Assembly: GCA_039934475.1 (NCBI GenBank)
Contig: JBDTMC010000539.1
Coordinates: 1-5,116, forward strand
Source of the DNA: JBDTMC01 sp039934475
Lineage (GTDB): Bacteria; Acidobacteriota; Terriglobia; Bryobacterales; Bryobacteraceae
Direction of reading: 5' to 3'
DNA: 5,116 bases
Shown: positions 4,801 through 5,116 of the stretch, piece by piece
How positions within the stretch are numbered: the stretch's first letter is position 1
Layout: each line of letters opens with the position of its first letter
Made by a program: the position numbers and the translations under genes
The notes under the pieces: model-generated
What the model saw: only the letters and a program-made list of their open reading frames with translations
What the model was told of the DNA's origin: nothing
Databases searched by the model: none

Positions 4801-5116
4801 ATGAGCCAGCCAGCCGCCCTTAAAGCCACACCCTTGAACGCCTTGCACCGCGAACAAGGGGCGAAGATGGTGGATTTCGGTGGTTGGGACATGCCTGTCC
4901 AGTACTCCGGCATCATCGATGAACACCAAACGGTACGTTCAGCGGTAGGACTTTTCGATGTCAGCCACATGGGCGAGATCGATATCCGCGGTCCCCAGGC
5001 CGCCGCGCTGACCGATTATCTCACCACGAATGCCGTCGGCCGCCTGAAAACAGGGCAAATTCACTACTCCGGCCTCCTCTACGATCACGGTGGCTTTGTC
5101 GACGACATTCTTGTTC
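4801..5116 (+). CDS. gcvT: Aminomethyltransferase, glycine cleavage system T protein, 3' end outside window
   Basis: The first 105 codons of GcvT (about 360 residues in full). This tetrahydrofolate enzyme takes the aminomethyl group from lipoylated H protein, releasing ammonia and forming 5,10-methylene-THF in the cytoplasm. The N-terminus aligns directly with known T proteins: GAKMVDFGGWDMPVQY (20-35), IDEH..VR (39-46), the signature GLFDVSHMGE (50-59), and GG..DD (97-102), whose D101 corresponds to the catalytic aspartate of the family. ATG 4801 is chosen because it gives the normal short N-terminus and lies just after the promoter. An in-frame GTG at 4789 falls within the -10 box and cannot be the start of that transcript. 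There is no clear Shine-Dalgarno sequence. gcvH and gcvP would be expected downstream, outside the window. It is divergent from the OmpA lipoprotein gene with a 224-bp spacer. Confidence 0.97.
   Translation, partial: MSQPAALKATPLNALHREQGAKMVDFGGWDMPVQYSGIIDEHQTVRSAVGLFDVSHMGEIDIRGPQAAALTDYLTTNAVGRLKTGQIHYSGLLYDHGGFVDDILV

Noticed and set aside
4695..4970. Minus-strand frame of 91 codons across the gcvT start
   Set aside because: It is antisense to the conserved GcvT N-terminus and its promoter; a shadow frame.
1..5116. Mobile element, CRISPR array, toxin-antitoxin or defence island
   Set aside because: There is no transposase, integrase, repeat-spacer pattern, tRNA-linked site or composition break; the genes are housekeeping or envelope types.

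Overview
The window looks like a GC-rich, Gram-negative-type bacterial chromosome. Supporting signs are an outer-membrane-style OmpA lipoprotein, a bacterioferritin of the haem-binding kind, and a glycine-cleavage T protein. The flavour of the large unassigned protein and of the OmpA lipoprotein suggests an acidobacterium of the Solibacter/Bryobacter type; that placement is an inference from general resemblance, not a search result. There are no phage, IS, CRISPR, tRNA or rRNA features. Most of the window is ordinary core genome, and I do not see a convincing new multi-gene system.

Layout: (1) 1-2256, plus strand: the 3' part of a gene for a large, probably exported or envelope protein. It has a glycine-zipper segment followed by tandem beta-rich units of about 100 residues. 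Its start lies outside the window. (2) 2263-3020, minus strand: two translationally coupled genes for four-helix EamA/ArnE-ArnF-like half transporters, converging on gene 1 with a 6-bp gap. (3) 3142-3609, minus strand: bacterioferritin with a complete ferroxidase centre. (4) 3797-4576, minus strand: an OmpA-family lipoprotein with a long coiled coil and a peptidoglycan-binding domain. (5) 4801-5116 and beyond, plus strand: the start of gcvT, divergent from the OmpA gene.

The four minus-strand genes lie in the order OmpA lipoprotein, bfr, then the EamA pair. They are probably not one tight operon. A long hairpin follows the OmpA gene, bfr has its own plausible promoter and leader, and a -10-like element sits just before the first EamA gene. 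Only the EamA pair overlaps. I see no shared pathway linking the three units: membrane export, iron storage and envelope anchoring.

The most interesting small-scale signals are regulatory. gcvT has a TTGACA/17 bp/TAGAGT promoter whose -10 box ends only 10 bp before the ATG, which implies a nearly leaderless mRNA. The first EamA gene shows a similar geometry (TAGAAT, 11 bp, ATG). A 12-bp tandem duplication supplies the first half of the gcvT -35 box. The spacers around bfr contain several short hairpins.
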